Below, piece by piece: positions 5,611 to 7,374 of a DNA stretch of 7,374 bases. Below the pieces are notes generated by a model, which did no database searches, was not told where the DNA came from, and saw only the letters and a list, made by a program, of their open reading frames with translations. The first letter of the stretch is position 1; the number at the start of each line of letters is the position of its first letter. Source of the DNA: Draconibacterium orientale (GTDB lineage: Bacteria > Bacteroidota > Bacteroidia > Bacteroidales > UBA1556); the NCBI GenBank assembly GCA_022736595.1, contig DZDC01000109.1, positions 1 through 7,374 on the forward strand. The letters are read 5' to 3'. The position numbers were made by a program, and so were the translations under genes.

Positions 5611-6516
5611 TTACGGTCTCGGATGAAACTGCAGCAAGGTAGATCGTAGGTATTCGCGGTCGAGGTGGGTGTATATTTCGGTGGTGGTGATAGACTCGTG
5701 ACCCAGCATTTCTTGCACGGCACGAAGATCGGCTCCCCGCTGCACCAATTCGGTGGCAAAAGAATGCCTGAAAGTATGGGGGCTAATGGTTTTTTGAAGT
5801 CCAATTTTTTGAGCCAGATCCTTGATGATGGTAAAAATCATCACACGCGTCAAAGCTCGTCCATTGCGATTGAGAAAAACCACATCTTCAAAACCCTTTT
5901 TTATGGAAATATGGGTACGATACTCATGAAGATAAATATTAATGTATTTCATGGCCGAATGGCCAATGGGAACCAAACGTTCTTTGCTCCCTTTTCCTAC
6001 CACCTTTATAAACTCGTCGTTGAAATAAAGATTAGAGATTTTCAGCTCCACCAATTCCGTAACCCGCAATCCGCAAGCGTAAAGGGTTTCGAGTATGGCT
6101 TTGTTGCGATGCCCCTCGGGCTTGCTTAAATCAATGGCTCCAATAAGTGCATCAATTTCATTATGGCTTAAAGTATCGGGCAACTTTCGGCCAACTTTAG
6201 GCGATTCTAAAAGCTCCGAGGGATCGGAAGTCAGTTGGTCGGTGAGCAACAAAAACTTATAAAAAGTTCGAACACCACTTACCAGTCGAGCTTGGGAGCT
6301 GGCCTTAAAATGGTGTTGTGCAATATCTTGTACAAAAGCATCTAAGTGAGCTGAGTTAAGGTTTAAAGGCGAATCTATCTTCAAGTCGAGCTGGGCATAG
6401 ATTGCCAATTTATCCATATCCGCAACATAAGCCCATACTGAATTTTGGGATAATCCCCTCTCAATTTTAAGGTAATTTTCAAACTCTTTAATGGCCTCTT
6501 CCCAGTTCATTGGCAT
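5611..6516 (-). CDS. xerD: Site-specific tyrosine recombinase XerD
   Basis: XerD acts with XerC at the dif site to resolve chromosome dimers at division. The 301-residue product has an N-terminal SAM-like core-binding domain (about 4-90) and a C-terminal catalytic domain (about 112-295). The full catalytic set is present: R151 in CGLRVTEL, K175 in GKGSKER, H247 and R250 in SPHTFRHSFAT, H273 in LGHESI and the nucleophile Y282 in IYTHLD. The C-terminus (DREYLRSTLLQFHPR) favours XerD over XerC or an integrase of a mobile element, and no attachment-site repeats or cargo genes flank it. The ATG chosen is three bases after the dapD stop; a second ATG two codons downstream (position 6510) gives MNWEEAIKEF and is an equally good start. 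The gene is coupled to dapD and has no promoter of its own that I can see. No dif-like site was recognised in the window. Confidence 0.95.
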   Translation of the reverse strand: MPMNWEEAIKEFENYLKIERGLSQNSVWAYVADMDKLAIYAQLDLKIDSPLNLNSAHLDAFVQDIAQHHFKASSQARLVSGVRTFYKFLLLTDQLTSDPSELLESPKVGRKLPDTLSHNEIDALIGAIDLSKPEGHRNKAILETLYACGLRVTELVELKISNLYFNDEFIKVVGKGSKERLVPIGHSAMKYINIYLHEYRTHISIKKGFEDVVFLNRNGRALTRVMIFTIIKDLAQKIGLQKTISPHTFRHSFATELVQRGADLRAVQEMLGHESITTTEIYTHLDREYLRSTLLQFHPRP

Positions 6517-6519
6517 GGT

Positions 6520-7335
6520 TTAAACGGCTACATCAAATTCGCGCAGGGCATTGTTGAGACTAGTTTTTAAGTCGGTAGAAGCTTTGCGCTGACCGATAAT
6601 CAAGGCACAACCCACTTGATATTCGCCGGCTGGAAATTTCTTGGTATAAGTCCCAGGAATCACCACCGACCGAGCAGGAACTCTTCCGATATATTCTACG
6701 GGTTCGGGACCGGAAACATCAATGATTTTGGTGGATTTGGTAATCACCACATTGGCTCCCAGTACTACCTCACGTTCCAGATGAACACCTTCTACCACGA
6801 TGCACCGTGAACCTATAAAACAATGATCTTCAATGATTACCGGAGCAGCTTGCACGGGTTCGAGCACCCCTCCTATTCCCACGCCACCACTCAGGTGCAC
6901 GTGTTTACCAATTTGCGCACAGCTTCCTACGGTAGCCCATGTATCCACCATGGTGCCCTCGTCCACATAGGCGCCAATATTGACGTAGCTGGGCATCATG
7001 ATAACGCCGGGCGCCAAATAACTTCCGTAACGTGCCACGCCATCGGGTACCACACGCACGCCCAGTTTATCGAAATCTTTTTTGAGGGCAATCTTATCGT
7101 GGTATTCAAAAATTCCGCTTTGTAGCTTCTCCATTTTCTGTATGGGGAAATACATAATCACGGCTTTTTTCACCCATTCATTCACTTGCCAACCCTCAGC
7201 AAGAGGCTCGGCAACCCTTAATTTACCTTGATCGAGCCACTCCACCACCTGACGTATAGCGGTTTGAACGTGGTCTTGCTTCAACATTGCTTTATCTTCC
7301 CAAGCTTGGGTAATAATCTCTTTTAAATGCTCCAT
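6520..7335 (-). CDS. dapD: 2,3,4,5-tetrahydropyridine-2,6-dicarboxylate N-succinyltransferase
   Basis: DapD transfers succinyl from succinyl-CoA to tetrahydrodipicolinate, the first committed step of the succinylase branch to meso-diaminopimelate and lysine. The 271-residue product compares with 274 in E. coli. An N-terminal helical domain (about 1-100), containing LRVAEP at 39-44, is followed by a left-handed beta-helix of hexapeptide repeats (about 105-235) and a C-terminal segment. The beta-helix contains the diagnostic MPSYVNIGAYVDEG (114-127), MVDTWATVGSCAQIG (129-143) and GGVGIGGVLEP (150-160) motifs. D131 and E182 are probable active-site acids by comparison with the family. The enzyme is expected to be a cytoplasmic trimer. 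Its presence indicates that this organism uses the succinylase route rather than the DapL or Ddh shortcuts, at least in part. It is the first gene of a unit that continues into xerD. Confidence 0.97.
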   Translation of the reverse strand: MEHLKEIITQAWEDKAMLKQDHVQTAIRQVVEWLDQGKLRVAEPLAEGWQVNEWVKKAVIMYFPIQKMEKLQSGIFEYHDKIALKKDFDKLGVRVVPDGVARYGSYLAPGVIMMPSYVNIGAYVDEGTMVDTWATVGSCAQIGKHVHLSGGVGIGGVLEPVQAAPVIIEDHCFIGSRCIVVEGVHLEREVVLGANVVITKSTKIIDVSGPEPVEYIGRVPARSVVIPGTYTKKFPAGEYQVGCALIIGQRKASTDLKTSLNNALREFDVAV

Positions 7336-7354
7336 GGAATTTCAAAATATGCGA

Positions 7355-7362
7355 CAAAGATA
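7355..7362 (-). promoter_or_regulatory. -7 box TATCTTTG upstream of dapD
   Basis: On the minus strand TATCTTTG is an exact TAnnTTTG match, followed by TCGC and ending 19 bases before the dapD ATG. Any -33 element would fall beyond the right edge of the window. The box and its spacing to the ATG are the same as for the small zinc protein gene. Confidence 0.7.
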
Positions 7363-7374
7363 GTGAAATGAGTA

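Noticed and set aside
5665..6129. 154-residue reading frame on the plus strand opposite xerD
   Set aside because: Translation shows no domain and mirrors the catalytic region of xerD; antisense shadow.
5611..6516. Tyrosine recombinase as the integrase of a mobile element
   Set aside because: Length, C-terminus and coupling to dapD fit chromosomal XerD. There are no flanking repeats, tRNA or cargo genes.
1..7374. A novel defence, mobile or biosynthetic system
   Set aside because: All genes but one belong to well-known housekeeping or widespread families, and no cluster logic of an accessory system is present.

Overview
The window is ordinary chromosomal housekeeping sequence from a member of the Bacteroidota, probably a Flavobacteriia-like lineage. 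Four things support this: a low GC content; AT-rich start-codon contexts with essentially no Shine-Dalgarno motifs; a short primary sigma factor that lacks region 1.1 and has the Bacteroidota version of region 2.4; and several promoters of the Bacteroidota -7 type (TAnnTTTG). The order rpsO-pnp-rpoD-rpe fits flavobacterial genomes as I recall them. I cannot name a genus from the sequence alone.

Left to centre, plus strand. The first 276 bases hold no convincing gene and end in the rpsO promoter. They are followed by rpsO (ribosomal protein S15), pnp (polynucleotide phosphorylase), rpoD (primary sigma factor), rpe (ribulose-phosphate 3-epimerase) and a seven-helix membrane protein of the hemolysin III/PAQR family. 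rpsO, pnp and rpoD each end in a strong intrinsic terminator, so they are conserved neighbours but probably separate transcription units. rpe has its own promoter built into the end of the rpoD terminator. The hemolysin III gene begins two bases after the rpe stop and is almost certainly co-transcribed with it.

Right part, minus strand (read right to left). dapD (lysine/diaminopimelate biosynthesis) starts near the right edge behind a clear -7 box. It is followed after only three bases by xerD (chromosome dimer resolution recombinase), then by a 61-residue predicted zinc-binding protein of unknown function with its own -7 box. A bidirectional terminator hairpin separates this group from the convergent hemolysin III gene.

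Taken together, the genes cover translation, RNA decay, transcription initiation, the pentose phosphate pathway, cell-wall/lysine precursor synthesis and chromosome segregation. I see no mobile element, CRISPR array, tRNA, rRNA, toxin-antitoxin pair or defence system, and no sign of recent transfer. The points most worth a second look are regulatory: an inverted repeat in the pnp upstream region, a tandem AAGGCCA repeat before rpoD that is related to short motifs before rpsO and pnp, the promoter-in-terminator arrangement before rpe, and the uncharacterised small zinc-ribbon-like protein.
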